From Schaalia hyovaginalis (lineage in GTDB: Bacteria > Actinomycetota > Actinomycetes > Actinomycetales > Actinomycetaceae): 64,000 nucleotides of DNA. Under the pieces are notes generated by a model. That model worked only from the letters and a program-made list of their open reading frames with translations. It made no database searches and was not told the origin of the DNA. Where the stretch lies: positions 2,418,001 through 2,482,000 of the forward strand of contig NZ_JACHMK010000001.1 of assembly GCF_014208035.1 (NCBI RefSeq), written 5' to 3'. Shown piece after piece: positions 25,319 to 34,848 of this stretch. How positions within the stretch are numbered: the first letter of the stretch is position 1; each line of letters starts with the position of its first letter. A program made the translations under genes and the position numbers.

Positions 25319-26638
25319 ATGGCGAAGGAGCTTTCGCGGACCGACCGCGCCATCGTGCGCCTGGCGGACGGCACGGTTAAACAGCAGAACCTCTTGACCG
25401 GAACGGAGGTGTGGACGGTTCCGGGTCGCGGGAACCGGCCCCTCTCGGTACCGGATGCCCAGGTCCGACCGATCGATCACGGACGCGATGGGGGGCACTG
25501 CGCCTTTTGCGAGCACCGCTACCTCGAGACCCCGCCGGAGAAGTCCCGCCTCGTCCTCGACGATCACGGCGACTGGCGTGAGCTCTCGGGCCTTCCCGCT
25601 GAAGCCCTCTCCGAGACGACCGCCGAGTTCCGGCGGATCCCGAACCTCTTCGAGATCGTCTCCTACAACTACTGGCATCTCAACCACGGGCACACCCCCT
25701 CTGAGGCCGAGCACCGGCGGATGGCCGAGTACCTCGCCTCCCCCACGGGCTACGACCACGTCATGTCCGTGGTGCGTTCGCGCCTCCTCGCCTCGGGCGT
25801 CGATGACGCTGAGATCTCCGCGATGAGCGATTCGCAGATGCTCGGGCACGCGAACGGGTTCTTCTCCGGCGGCCACGACATCATCATCGCGAAACGCCAC
25901 TACGCGGACGGCGCGACCGACGAGTCCCAGCTCGCGGGTTCGGGCACCCTCACCCCCGAAGAGCACTACCGGTACACGGACTTCACCGCCCGGTCGATGG
26001 AGGACCTCTACGGCCTCGACCCGAACGTCCGTTACGTCGCGACCTTCCAGAATTGGCTCAAACCCGCGGGAGCCTCCTTCGATCATCTGCACAAGCAGCT
26101 CGTCGCCATCGACGACCTGGCAGTGCAGACCGAGGCCGAGCTCAACCGTCTGCGCTCCCAGCCCGATATCTACGAGGAGATCCTCAAGGTCGCGGCCACG
26201 CGCAAGCTCCTCATCGCGCAGAACGATCACGCGGTCGCGATGGCGGGCTTCGGCCACCGCTTCCCGGGCATCGCGATCTGGCCCTTACACTCCCCGATCA
26301 ACCCGTGGGAGGCGAGCGCGGAGCAGATGCGCGGCGTGTCCGACATCCTCCACGCCATGCACGCCGCGACCGGCGCCGACGTGCCCTGCAACGAGGAGTG
26401 GTACCACCGGCCGCCGACGGTCCGCACGCCGATGCGGTGGAGGATCCTCCTCAAGTGGCGGATCTCGACTCTTGCGGGTTTCGAGGGCGGGACGCGCATC
26501 TACCTCAACACGATCGATCCGTGGACCGTGGTCGACAAGGTCCTCCCCCGGCTGCACGAGATGCGCGAGGCCGGAACGATCGCTCCGATGCGCCTCGGCG
26601 CCGAGTGCCGCGTCGATCCGGGGATGCTCGAAGGCTGA
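25319..26638 (+). CDS. DUF4921 family protein, GalT/HIT-like nucleotidyltransferase fold
   Basis: A 439-residue protein of the actinobacterial DUF4921 family, distantly like galactose-1-phosphate uridylyltransferase. A Cys pair (CAFCEHRYL, Cys61 and Cys64) fits a structural metal site, and FDHLHKQLV in the middle fits a HIT-like active-site triad (His-x-His). Further conserved-looking stretches are YNYWHLNHGHTPS and WPLHSPINPWEAS. The reaction is not established. Nucleotidyl transfer or hydrolysis is inference from fold. It appears monocistronic, starting seven bases after a TAGACT -10 box. Confidence 0.78.
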   Translation: MAKELSRTDRAIVRLADGTVKQQNLLTGTEVWTVPGRGNRPLSVPDAQVRPIDHGRDGGHCAFCEHRYLETPPEKSRLVLDDHGDWRELSGLPAEALSETTAEFRRIPNLFEIVSYNYWHLNHGHTPSEAEHRRMAEYLASPTGYDHVMSVVRSRLLASGVDDAEISAMSDSQMLGHANGFFSGGHDIIIAKRHYADGATDESQLAGSGTLTPEEHYRYTDFTARSMEDLYGLDPNVRYVATFQNWLKPAGASFDHLHKQLVAIDDLAVQTEAELNRLRSQPDIYEEILKVAATRKLLIAQNDHAVAMAGFGHRFPGIAIWPLHSPINPWEASAEQMRGVSDILHAMHAATGADVPCNEEWYHRPPTVRTPMRWRILLKWRISTLAGFEGGTRIYLNTIDPWTVVDKVLPRLHEMREAGTIAPMRLGAECRVDPGMLEG

Positions 26639-26747
26639 GCCGCCGGGAGGCTGACCGCCCGAAGACTGAGCCGCACGGAGGCCCGGGAAGCGGCCGGTCG
26701 GATGCGGGCGGCCTCAGCAGGGGGCGCGGGCCCACCGGCCTCGGACT

Positions 26748-27881
26748 TCAGCCCGCGGCCGCCCCGCTCCAGGTCGCGCGTCGATCCGCGAGCCCCGCCG
26801 CATCCATCGGAGTCAGCGGGACGGCGTCCGCCATCGGGGTGAGGAACCAGTGCGCGGGGGTGTTCTCCACGCTCGAGGGGTCCAGGGGGTAGACCTCGCC
26901 CGCTTCGGCGAGGGCGTTCTGCCCCTGGCCGCCTTCGAGCCAGGCGAGGAAGGAGCGGGCCCCGGAGGGGTTCGTCGCATTCGCGAGCTCGGCGGCGAAC
27001 AGGTAGCGCTCGACGCAGGTGGCCGGGAGCGGATGGGCTCTCGCTTCAATGCCCGGGGTGGAAGTGGTGTCCACGATCGTGCTCATCGGCGCCACGAGGA
27101 GCGGGTGGCGGTGAGAGGGCGCGGACTGGGCCGCCTCGCCGTTTTCTTCAAGGACCGTCCACGACGCCTTCGCCTCATCCGGAGCGCCGATGAATGCGCC
27201 GGAGCCCTTCAGGGCGCGCGCCCACGCGTCCAGGTCGCCGCTCACGCGCGAAGCCGCCCCGAGGAGGAAGAACGCGCCGCTCTTCGTCGAGGCGGGGTCG
27301 GGCACGGCGAGGAGGAAGCCGGTATTCGCGTCGCTGAGGCCGTCGAAGCCCTCCGGAATGCGCCTTTGCCCGGCTGAAATCCATCCCGAGTCCGCGAGGA
27401 CGCAGACATCGTCGCGCCCGTAGGGCATTGCGCCCGCGATCACCCCTCCGACGCCCTCCGGATAGCTGAGTTCGAAGGGCGGCGCTTCGCTCAGGGCGCC
27501 GCGGACCGTATCGAGTCCGAGCAGGTCGAGTCCCATGACGAGGTCCGCCTCGACCTCGGCCGCCTCCTCATCGGAGCCGAGCGTCACCGTCTGCGGAGTG
27601 AATCCCGTGGCGGTCCGGAACGCCGAAAGCGCTTCCTCTGAGAACTCGACACCCGGTGCGAGGGCGATGACGACGGTTCCCGAGCCGCGTTCGGGCGCGG
27701 GCGCTCCGAGCGCGCCGGGGCCTTTCGATTGGGGCTGTTCCGCGAGCATCCCGGGCACGATCGGCTCCGCAAAAGGATCGGCTCCGTCGTAGGAGGCCGA
27801 CACGGAGGGCGTGCACGCCCCGAGCGCCCCGCCGAGGAGGAGGGCCGCCGCGATCGCGAGCGGCCTGCGGATCTGGATCAT
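26748..27881 (-). CDS. Orphan solute-binding lipoprotein (thiamine/iron-type ABC binding-protein-like)
   Basis: A 377-residue lipoprotein with lipobox LGAC after a short signal peptide (residues 1-22). After a Pro/Gly linker comes a bilobal binding-protein-like domain: TVVIALAPGVEFSEEALSAF, the ADLVMGLDLLGL turn and GVIAGAMPYGRDDVCVLAD resemble the thiamine/spermidine type-2 solute-binding group. No permease or ATPase is adjacent, so it may serve a distant transporter. AAGGAG is seven bases before the ATG. Ligand unknown. Confidence 0.7.
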   Translation of the reverse strand: MIQIRRPLAIAAALLLGGALGACTPSVSASYDGADPFAEPIVPGMLAEQPQSKGPGALGAPAPERGSGTVVIALAPGVEFSEEALSAFRTATGFTPQTVTLGSDEEAAEVEADLVMGLDLLGLDTVRGALSEAPPFELSYPEGVGGVIAGAMPYGRDDVCVLADSGWISAGQRRIPEGFDGLSDANTGFLLAVPDPASTKSGAFFLLGAASRVSGDLDAWARALKGSGAFIGAPDEAKASWTVLEENGEAAQSAPSHRHPLLVAPMSTIVDTTSTPGIEARAHPLPATCVERYLFAAELANATNPSGARSFLAWLEGGQGQNALAEAGEVYPLDPSSVENTPAHWFLTPMADAVPLTPMDAAGLADRRATWSGAAAG

Positions 27882-28018
27882 CGGGACTCCTTCGGCGACA
27901 TGTGGAACCTCGTCATTTTACGGCCCGCCGGGGACCGGCACGAGTGCGCCGAGGCGTCGCCCTAGGGCATGATGGGGTATCGGCACCTCCGGAGCCCGAA
28001 TGAACGAGGAGAATCGCA

Positions 28019-28279
28019 ATGGAAGATCTCGGCTGGAAGATCGCGAGCGCGGGAGCGGCGGCGGTCGCAGCGATGGGCGCGAGCAAGATCGCTGAAATCG
28101 GCTGGCGTCTGGCCACGGGCAATGAGGCTCCCCGCGAGGACGACGATGAGGCGGCGCTCGCCTCGCTCGTCATTTTCGCCGCGGCCTCGGCCGCCGTCGT
28201 CGCCATCGCTCAGCGGTACGCGCTGCGTTCGGCGAAGAAGTTCTGGGGACCGTCCGCCCCCAAGAGCCTGGAGGCCTGA
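28019..28279 (+). CDS. DUF4235 small membrane protein
   Basis: An 86-residue protein matching DUF4235, common in actinobacteria. A first helix (KIASAGAAAVAAMGASKIAEIGW), a hydrophilic acidic turn (NEAPREDDDEA), and a second helix (SLVIFAAASAAVVAIAQ) end in a basic RYALRSAKKFWG tail. GAGGAG lies upstream of the ATG. Function unknown. It converges with the sterol carrier gene across 97 bases that contain G+C palindromes (around 28301-28320). Confidence 0.8.
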   Translation: MEDLGWKIASAGAAAVAAMGASKIAEIGWRLATGNEAPREDDDEAALASLVIFAAASAAVVAIAQRYALRSAKKFWGPSAPKSLEA

Positions 28280-28376
28280 GCCCCTTCAGGGCCTTCTCGG
28301 GATCCCCGGGATCCCTTCGCGCGCTTCCGGGCCTCCTTTCAGGAGCATTCGCGCCCGGGCGGACCGGCGATTCGCG

Positions 28377-28748
28377 TCATCGCGGAGGGTCCAGGATCGG
28401 GAACAGCTCCGTCAGATCGGTCCGTTCGCCGGAGGCTTGAACGCGGCCGTCCCCGATCGCGTCCTCCCATCGGATCCCGCCCGTCGCGAGCCCGAGCCAC
28501 ACCTGCATGCCGGTCTCCACGACGGCCGGAGGCGTTCCCCTCCGGTGCGTCGTCCCCGGCAGGATCTGGACCGCGCCCGCGGGAGGGACCCGCACTTCGA
28601 CGGCGCGACCGGGATGCAGGGCTTCGAGTTCTTCAAGAGTGAAGCGCACGGCGGTCAGCAGTGTTCCACGCGATGCCGACTCGGGATCGCACCCCCAGGC
28701 CTCAACCGCCGCCATGCCCTCCACGGGGTCGATCCGTCTCCTCGCCAT
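28377..28748 (-). CDS. Sterol carrier (SCP2-like) family protein
   Basis: A 123-residue member of the actinobacterial sterol carrier family. MARRRIDPVEGMAAVEAW starts it; TAVRFTLEELEALHPGRAVE and PPAVVETGMQVWLGLATG are the characteristic core; DGRVQASGERTDLTE ends it. The SCP2 fold binds lipids or acts as a dimerisation module; the ligand here is unknown. The start at 28748 is chosen because a TATGAT -10 box lies seven bases upstream; ATGs at 28757 and 28760 sit inside or beside that box. Confidence 0.8.
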   Translation of the reverse strand: MARRRIDPVEGMAAVEAWGCDPESASRGTLLTAVRFTLEELEALHPGRAVEVRVPPAGAVQILPGTTHRRGTPPAVVETGMQVWLGLATGGIRWEDAIGDGRVQASGERTDLTELFPILDPPR

Positions 28749-28755
28749 GGGTGAC

Positions 28756-28761
28756 ATCATA
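28756..28761 (-). promoter_or_regulatory. -10 box for a leaderless sterol-carrier transcript
   Basis: On the reverse strand TATGAT is followed by seven bases and the ATG at 28748. Confidence 0.5.
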
Positions 28762-28871
28762 AGATCCTGAGCCGATCGGGGCTCAATGCGGGACCTCCCC
28801 CATATGCGCGAGGAGAATGATGGTGCACAGTAGAGGTGCAGCGATCCGCGTCGACGAATGAAGGAGGGACG

Positions 28872-29858
28872 ATGAGCGGCGAGGCGACGGCCATCGACAT
28901 GCCGGCGAACACCATCGAAGAGCCCCACGCCCCTTCCCGCGCCCTCACCCTTCCCGAGCGTCTTCTCACCTCCGGCTCCCTCATCGATTCCCCCCGCATT
29001 CCGTGCGCCGAATGGGACCCCGAGGTGCTGCGCGCGCTCGCGGGCGCCGACCGGGTCGGTGAGATCTCCCTGCGCCGCATTGAGATCTTCGATGACATCG
29101 ACGACTTCGCCCTCGAGCACCCCGACGCGGTCCTCTCGCCGAATTCCTGGGGGCGCGCCCTCGGCCATCGTCTCCGTGACGCCGTGGAGCGGCGCTGCTG
29201 CCTGTGGCTGGCAACCGCTTCGCCCGAGTCCCTGCCGCGCCTCGAGCGCCTTTTCGGCCCGGGCATCCTTAAAGTCGCCGGCGCCTCCGCGCCCGACGGG
29301 CGCCTGCCGCTCGCATTGAATCCTTTGGAGCTCGTGCGCGCCTGGTCGCATGATCGTGCGCGCTCCGCCTTTCTGCGCCGGGTCCTTCACGACGCCGATT
29401 CCCTGCGCGCCCCGAGCGCGGTGATCGAGGCCCTCCGTCATGGTGCCGTGGCGATCCGGGAGCGTTCCCGCCTCGCTCGTCTCGCGATCAATCCCCGGGT
29501 GATCGCCTACCTCGTGGTCTTCGTGTACTCGTCCCTGCGGGCGCTCCCCGTTGCGCTCGTCCCCGGTTTCACGGGCAAGGTCTGGGTGCTCTGGTCGATC
29601 GACATCTTCACGGCGATCCCCTACACCTGGGGCGTCCTCACGATGATCGCGGGCCGGACGCTCCGGATGCGCCTCCTGGGGCTGACGGTCACGATCGTGA
29701 CCTTCATGGCGCCGTACATCTATTTCTGGCTCCACGGCAAGGACTACCCTCCTGCGGTCATCGCCCTCGTGATCGCGATGATCCTGGGTTCGGTGGGTCT
29801 GGAGTTCGCCCGCTGGATGCGCGACCGCGTCGTCGCCCGCAGCCTCCGTCGCCCTTGA
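28872..29858 (+). CDS. Uncharacterised membrane protein
   Basis: A 328-residue protein I do not recognise. The first 200 residues are soluble and rich in Arg and acidic residues, with RRCCLWLATASPESLPRLERLF in the middle. The C-terminal part has about four membrane helices from residue 210, for example VIAYLVVFVYSSLRALPVAL, LWSIDIFTAIPYTWGVLTMI and a helix ending YIYFWLHGKDYPP. The start at 28872 follows a strong AAGGAGGG (28861-28868). The topology, a cytosolic domain ahead of a membrane bundle, suggests a sensor or regulator, but this is a guess. Confidence 0.65.
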   Translation: MSGEATAIDMPANTIEEPHAPSRALTLPERLLTSGSLIDSPRIPCAEWDPEVLRALAGADRVGEISLRRIEIFDDIDDFALEHPDAVLSPNSWGRALGHRLRDAVERRCCLWLATASPESLPRLERLFGPGILKVAGASAPDGRLPLALNPLELVRAWSHDRARSAFLRRVLHDADSLRAPSAVIEALRHGAVAIRERSRLARLAINPRVIAYLVVFVYSSLRALPVALVPGFTGKVWVLWSIDIFTAIPYTWGVLTMIAGRTLRMRLLGLTVTIVTFMAPYIYFWLHGKDYPPAVIALVIAMILGSVGLEFARWMRDRVVARSLRRP

Positions 29859-30164
29859 TCCTCGCAGATCGCCGTCGGCCCTGATGCGCCGTCTTCATCA
29901 CCGCTGATCCCGCATCGGATCCGCAATTCGGGATATCCCGGTCCCCCGGGCGATGTTCTCGCAGCGCACGGCGTCCTGACGCACGCGCGTCCCCGTCCTG
30001 AGAATCCCCGGCGAGAGACACCGATTCGGGCGGACGCCCGCTCTCAGCAGGGTTCCCGCTCCCACTACGCCCGCTCCCCCTGGACAGCTCCCGACGACAC
30101 CCGATCCCACTGGACGCCCGATCCCGGCCTGCGCGAAGCCCTCCCTCCGGCACGCGCACGGCTA
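29859..30164. other. Intergenic stretch without a recognised gene
   Basis: About 300 bases between the membrane protein and the terminator of the pcs gene. It holds a 12-base palindrome CGGGATATCCCG (29929-29940) and loosely repeated GATCCC/TGGAC words (30070-30130). ORFs here have no convincing start or codon pattern. I see no RNA gene. Confidence 0.4.
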
Positions 30165-30190
30165 CGCCCTCGGCGATGATGCCGAGGGCG
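30165..30190 (-). terminator. Terminator of the pcs gene
   Basis: A perfect 10-bp stem (CGCCCTCGGC / GCCGAGGGCG) with a six-base GATGAT loop, 17 bases past the pcs stop on the reverse strand. Confidence 0.7.
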
Positions 30191-30207
30191 CACCGCGCAC
30201 GCGGGAC

Positions 30208-31011
30208 TCAGGCGGCGGTCAACGCCTCCTCGTCCGTCTTCGCCCGCCAAGTACGGGCGATCCCCGTCAAGAGGAACCAGGCGGCGGAAACCCAGAAAGC
30301 CGCGATCGCCCAGAGCGGACGGGCCGGCACGGCGACGAGCACCGCCACCGACGCGATCCACACGACGGATGCGATGATGTTCCACACTCGAAGCTTCTTC
30401 ACGCGCATCGGATGGGTGAAGTACAGGGGCGCCAGAGTCAGGACCGCGAGACCGATCGTGATCACGATGTTGACGGCGGCCGGAGTCTGCATCACGTACA
30501 TCGTCACCGCAACGACGTTCCACGCCGCAGGGAAGCCGACGAAATAGGAGTCGGCGGATTTCTCGCCCTCATTCGCGTAGCAGAACACCGAGGACACGGT
30601 CGCCACGATCATCGCGATCAGGCCGATGGCCTTGGAGCCAAAGGGCAGGTAGAGGTACATGAAGAGCGCGGGCAGGAAGGTCCAGGTGAGGTAGTCCACG
30701 ACATTGTCGAGGACGGATCCGTCGAACCAGGGGATGACCTGTTTGACGCAGGTCTTGCGCGCGAGCGTCCCGTCGAGGCCGTCGACGATGAGGGCGACTC
30801 CGAGCCAGAGCCACATCATCTGGACGCGCCCTTCGATGAGGGCGACGGCCGCGAGACTCGCCCAGACGAGACCGGACATCGTGAATGCGTGGACCGCCCA
30901 GGCGGCGATCACTCGCGAAAGGCGAGGCGCCGGCGCCGCGTCCTCGGAGCGGATCTCGGATTGCGCGGGGCTGCCGGGGGTGTGCATTTCGGGGAGGGTG
31001 GGGGGATTCAC
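30208..31011 (-). CDS. pcs: Phosphatidylcholine synthase (CDP-alcohol phosphatidyltransferase family)
   Basis: A 267-residue membrane enzyme expected to join choline to CDP-diacylglycerol, giving phosphatidylcholine and CMP (EC 2.7.8.24). The CDP-alcohol motif D-x2-DG-x2-AR is DGLDGTLAR, followed after 12 residues by GSVLDNVVDY; the long spacer and the V-D-Y ending are characteristic of Pcs rather than Pgs or Pss. About seven or eight helices fill the rest. The GTG at 31011 is the likely start, with AGGACG upstream. Pcs is best known from alphaproteobacteria and Borrelia and is less usual in actinobacteria. Choline would have to come from the host or medium. Confidence 0.82.
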   Translation of the reverse strand: MNPPTLPEMHTPGSPAQSEIRSEDAAPAPRLSRVIAAWAVHAFTMSGLVWASLAAVALIEGRVQMMWLWLGVALIVDGLDGTLARKTCVKQVIPWFDGSVLDNVVDYLTWTFLPALFMYLYLPFGSKAIGLIAMIVATVSSVFCYANEGEKSADSYFVGFPAAWNVVAVTMYVMQTPAAVNIVITIGLAVLTLAPLYFTHPMRVKKLRVWNIIASVVWIASVAVLVAVPARPLWAIAAFWVSAAWFLLTGIARTWRAKTDEEALTAA

Positions 31012-31319
31012 TGTGTCGTCCTGTTTCGAGGGATCGGTCGCTTTTCAGTATCGGCCTTGAAGTTGTAAAGCCACAGTATTTGCGAGCATTTCCAGCAGGA
31101 ATCAGGGTGGTCCCTGAGGGGCTCGCACGCACGTCCCTTACCCAGGCCGCTCCGGCCGGCTGCGGCATCGCCGAGGGCGGGGCCCTTTCTCATGGAACAG
31201 CGGATCTTTCGCGAAAGCGTGAACACGAAGGGCCCTGAGATCTGTCCCTCGTCGAGAGGGCGCGGCGCAGGGCCCTGGATCGTCTCGGCGGGAAGGGGGG
31301 ATGCCCCGAACAGCAAGCG
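31012..31319. other. Intergenic stretch upstream of pcs
   Basis: About 300 bases with no convincing gene. It contains the pcs promoter region (A+T-richer around 31040-31085) and G+C-rich sequence toward the tandem repeat. Short ORFs run on both strands but change frame at the repeat. Confidence 0.4.
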
Positions 31320-31515
31320 CCAACCCCACAGCCAAGGGGCCAACCCCGCACCCTATTCCTTGGATGCGGACTTAACCCCCAGAAACACCCCGCCAACCCC
31401 ACAGCCAAGGGGCCAACCCCGCACCCTATTCCTTGGATGCGGACTTAACCCCCAGAAACACCCCGCCAACCCCACAATCAAGGGGCCAACCCCGCACCCT
31501 ATTCCTTGGATGCGG
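31320..31515. repeat. Three tandem copies of a 73-bp repeat
   Basis: Copies start at 31320, 31393 and 31466. The first two are identical over 73 bases. The third matches for 50 bases with two changes near its start, then diverges. Each unit has two CCAACCCC words, a CCAAGG that can pair with CCTTGG about 20 bases later, and a CACCCTATTCC core. As 73 is not a multiple of three, the array is not coding. Role unknown; it could make a repeated structured RNA or protein-binding sites. Confidence 0.85.
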
Positions 31516-31610
31516 GGTTGTGTTCGCCGACGAGCACCACGCGGCCCCGCCATCCGGGAGAGCGCTCGAACACGGGAGAAACCCCGCACACGGAACAGAC
31601 CCCGCACACA

Positions 31611-31646
31611 GGTGGTGCCCGCATGGTCGTCCATGCGGGCACCACC
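31611..31646 (-). terminator. Terminator of the purine operon
   Basis: A perfect 16-bp stem (31611-31626 with 31631-31646) and a four-base loop, six bases past the purL stop on the reverse strand. Confidence 0.8.
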
Positions 31647-31651
31647 CGGCT

Positions 31652-34015
31652 TCAGAACCTCTCGCGCAGCGCCGCCTCCGACCTCTCCCGCAGCGCTTCG
31701 ACGTCCTCGATCCAGCCGCCGACCCCGTCGGCGAGCAGGTCCGATCCGAGAACCGCGAGCATGTCCCCGCCCGTCGTGCCCAGACGCGCGACCGGCACGC
31801 CCTCGGCCTCGGCGGCGGCATGGACGGCCGCGAGCGCGCCTTCGGGAACCGCGATGATCGCGCGCGCCTGGGACTCGGAGAAGAGCATCTCGAAGTCGGA
31901 CAGGCCGTTGAAGCCCTGCGCTTCGGTGAGGTCGAAGGTTCCGCCGATGCCGAAGCGCAGCGCCATGTCGGCGAGGGCCTGCGCGAGGCCGCCGTTGGAC
32001 AGGTCGTGGGCAGCGCGCACGAGCGGGCGCCCGTCCGGGCCGTCGGCTGCCGACAGGGCACGGATGACGTTGCCGAGCGCCACTTCCGCGGACAGGTCCA
32101 CCTGCGGCGGCAGGCCGCCGAGGTGGCCGTGGCGGATGCGCGCCCAGGCGGAGCCGTCGAGCTCGGAGCGCGTCTCGCCGAGGAGGAGGACCGCGAGGCC
32201 CTCCTCGGTGAAGCCCGAGGGGTTCGCACGACGGACGTCCTCCATGATGCCGAGCATGCCGACGACGGGCGTCGGGTTGATCGACGAGCTCGGGAGGTTC
32301 TTCTCGGTGCCCGAGGAGTTGTAGAGGGACACGTTGCCGCCGGTCACCGGCACGCCGAGCTCGATGCAGCCGTCGGCCAGGGCCGTCATCGCGGTGACGA
32401 GCTGCCACATCGCGTCCGTGTCCTCGGGGTTGCCGAAGTTCAGGCAGTCGGTGATCGCGACCGGCTCGGCGCCGACGACGGCGACGTTGCGGTAGGCCTC
32501 GGCGAGCGCCTGCTTGGCGCCGACGGCCGGGTCGAGCTTCGTGTACCAGCCGTTCGCGTCCGTCGCGAGGGCGACGCCGAGACCGGACTCCTCGTCGACG
32601 CGGACGACGCCGGCGTCGTCGGGCTGGGCGAGGGCCGTGTTGCCCTGGACGTAGCGGTCGTACTGGTCGGTGACCCACGCCTTCGACGCCTGGTTGACGT
32701 CGGCGAGGACCGTGCGGATGTCGGACACGAGGTCCGCACCGCTCGCCGGGCGCTCGAGGCGATCCGAGGAGTCCGCCTGGAGCTCGTCCTGCCAGGCGGG
32801 GCGCGCGTAGGGGCGGTCGTAGACGGGGCCCTCGTGGGCGACGGTCTTCGGGTCGACGTCGACGATCCGGTGGCCGAAGTGGTCGATGGTGAGGCGCCCG
32901 TCGCCGGTGAGTTCGCCGATGATCGCGGCCTCGACGTCCCACTTGTCGATGATCTCGAAGAAGCGCTCCCGGTCGGCGGGGGTGACGATCGCCATCATGC
33001 GCTCCTGCGACTCCGACATGAGGATCTCGCCGGCGGTGAGGGTCGGGTCGCGCAGGAGGACCTTCTCGAGGTCGACGTGCATGCCCGAGTCGCCGTTGGA
33101 GGCGAGCTCGCTGGTCGCGCAGGAGATGCCCGCGGCGCCGAGGTCCTGGATGCCCTGGACGACCTTCGCGGCGAAGAGGTCGAGGCAGCATTCGATGAGG
33201 ACCTTCTCCATGAAGGGGTCGCCGACCTGGACGGAGGGGCGCTTGGCGGGCATGCCGTCCTCGAAGGTCTCCGAGGCGAGGATCGAGGCGCCGCCGATGC
33301 CGTCGCCGCCCGTTCGCGCGCCGAAGAGGACGACGAGGTTGCCCTCGCCCTCGGCGTTGGCCAGGTGGATGTCGTCGTGGCGCAGCGTGCCCAGGCACAG
33401 GGCGTTGACCAGCGGGTTGCCCTGGTAGGAGGGGTCGAATTCGGTCTCCCCGCCGATGTTGGGCAGGCCGAGGCAGTTGCCGTAGCCGCCGACGCCGGAG
33501 ACGACGCCGTGGACGACGCGCGCCGTGTCGGGGTGGTCGACCGCGCCGAAGCGGAGCTGGTCCATGACGGCGACGGGGCGGGCGCCCATCGAGATGATGT
33601 CGCGGACGATGCCGCCGACACCGGTCGCGGCGCCCTGGTAGGGCTCGACGAAGCTCGGGTGGTTGTGGGATTCGACCTTGAAGGTGACGGCCCAGCCCTT
33701 CCCGATGTCGACGACGCCGGCGTTCTGGCCCATGCCGACGAGGAGGCGCTCCTTCATCTTCTCGGTCGTGCGGGCGCCGAACTGCTCGGCGAGGTGCTTC
33801 TTCGAGGACTTGTACGAGCAGTGCTCGGACCACATCACCGAGTACATAGCGAGCTCGGCGTTCGTGGGGCGGCGGCCGAGGATCTCGACGATCCTGTCGT
33901 ACTCGTCGGCCTTGAGCCCGAGCTCGCGCCAGGGCATCTCCTTGTCGGGGGTCGCTGCGGCGTCCTCGACGGTGTCGGGGAGTTCGCGGGGGGAGGTGGG
34001 GGCCTCGGCGGTCAT
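31652..34015 (-). CDS. purL: Phosphoribosylformylglycinamidine synthase, large subunit
   Basis: A 787-residue small-type PurL, which with PurQ and PurS makes FGAM from FGAR, ATP and glutamine (step 4 of purine synthesis). The length fits the three-subunit bacterial form. Visible signs are [19 protein letters not shown] near residue 58, the VESHNHPS motif, [18 protein letters not shown], and a repeated second half ([17 protein letters not shown]). The ATG at 34015 follows GAAGGAA; the open frame above it runs through purQ and is not the start. It is the last gene of the pur operon, ended by the hairpin at 31611-31646. Confidence 0.96.
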   Translation of the reverse strand: MTAEAPTSPRELPDTVEDAAATPDKEMPWRELGLKADEYDRIVEILGRRPTNAELAMYSVMWSEHCSYKSSKKHLAEQFGARTTEKMKERLLVGMGQNAGVVDIGKGWAVTFKVESHNHPSFVEPYQGAATGVGGIVRDIISMGARPVAVMDQLRFGAVDHPDTARVVHGVVSGVGGYGNCLGLPNIGGETEFDPSYQGNPLVNALCLGTLRHDDIHLANAEGEGNLVVLFGARTGGDGIGGASILASETFEDGMPAKRPSVQVGDPFMEKVLIECCLDLFAAKVVQGIQDLGAAGISCATSELASNGDSGMHVDLEKVLLRDPTLTAGEILMSESQERMMAIVTPADRERFFEIIDKWDVEAAIIGELTGDGRLTIDHFGHRIVDVDPKTVAHEGPVYDRPYARPAWQDELQADSSDRLERPASGADLVSDIRTVLADVNQASKAWVTDQYDRYVQGNTALAQPDDAGVVRVDEESGLGVALATDANGWYTKLDPAVGAKQALAEAYRNVAVVGAEPVAITDCLNFGNPEDTDAMWQLVTAMTALADGCIELGVPVTGGNVSLYNSSGTEKNLPSSSINPTPVVGMLGIMEDVRRANPSGFTEEGLAVLLLGETRSELDGSAWARIRHGHLGGLPPQVDLSAEVALGNVIRALSAADGPDGRPLVRAAHDLSNGGLAQALADMALRFGIGGTFDLTEAQGFNGLSDFEMLFSESQARAIIAVPEGALAAVHAAAEAEGVPVARLGTTGGDMLAVLGSDLLADGVGGWIEDVEALRERSEAALRERF

Positions 34016-34137
34016 TGGCGTTCCATTCCTTCGCTTCGGACCGGGGACGCCGGTCCGTACAACACGTCTTCGGGTAGGGCCCTCGCGGCCGGATCGCGGG
34101 TGTTCACGTCGTTCAGCGGACGAGGGCGGGGCGGCGC

Positions 34138-34848
34138 TCAGCCGACGAGGCTCGCCAGGACGGACTGGAAGATCTTCAGGCCTTCCGTTCCCCCGTGAGC
34201 GGCGCATTCGCCCTCGGCGCCTTTCCCGAGGGGGCCGAAGCCGGCTTCGGTCGCGTGCTCGGGGTGGGGCATGAGGCCGACGACGTTGCCCGCGTCGTTC
34301 GCGACGCCGGCGATGTCGTTCGCCGAACCGTTGGGGTTGACGTCGATGTAGCGGAAGATGACGCGGCCCTCGCCCTCGAGGCGTTCGAGTTCGGCGGGGG
34401 AGGCTTGGAAGTTCCCTTCGCCGTTCTTGAGGGGCACCGTAAGGAGTTCGCCGGGCTCGAAGGAGCGCGTCCAGGCGGTCGCGGTGTTCTCGACGCGGAG
34501 GATCTGGTCGCGGCAGAAGAACTTCTGGTGGTCGTTGCGGATGAGCGCGCCGGGCAGGAGGTGCGCTTCGCAGAGGATTTGGAAGCCGTTGCAGATGCCG
34601 AGGACGGGCATGCCTTTCCCGGCTGCGGTGATGATCTCGCCCATGACGGGGGCGGTCGCGGCGATCGCCCCGCAGCGCAGGTAGTCGCCGTAGGAGAAGC
34701 CTCCGGGGATGACGACCGCGTCGACGCCGTGCAGGTCGGCGTCCTTGTGCCACAGGGCGACGGGTTCGGCGCCTGCGAGGCGCACCGCGCGGGCGGCGTC
34801 CCTGTCGTCGAGGGTGCCGGGGAAGGTGACGACTCCGACGCGCGTCAC
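34138..34848 (-). CDS. purQ: Phosphoribosylformylglycinamidine synthase, glutamine amidotransferase subunit
   Basis: A 236-residue class I glutamine amidotransferase that supplies ammonia to Pur[17 protein letters not shown] opens it; [18 protein letters not shown] leads to the nucleophile Cys in [10 protein letters not shown]; the His/Glu pair is in [15 protein letters not shown]. The GTG at 34848 overlaps the purS stop (GTGA), so the pair is translationally coupled. A 122-base gap separates it from purL. Confidence 0.95.
   Translation of the reverse strand: MTRVGVVTFPGTLDDRDAARAVRLAGAEPVALWHKDADLHGVDAVVIPGGFSYGDYLRCGAIAATAPVMGEIITAAGKGMPVLGICNGFQILCEAHLLPGALIRNDHQKFFCRDQILRVENTATAWTRSFEPGELLTVPLKNGEGNFQASPAELERLEGEGRVIFRYIDVNPNGSANDIAGVANDAGNVVGLMPHPEHATEAGFGPLGKGAEGECAAHGGTEGLKIFQSVLASLVG

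Noticed and set aside
31320..31515. Protein repeat encoded on the reverse strand
   Set aside because: The 73-base period shifts the frame in every copy, so a repeated peptide cannot be read through.
31433..34198. 921-codon forward ORF opposite purL
   Set aside because: Antisense shadow, dominated by Val/Glu/Asp/Gly, with no recognisable motif; purL is certain on the other strand.
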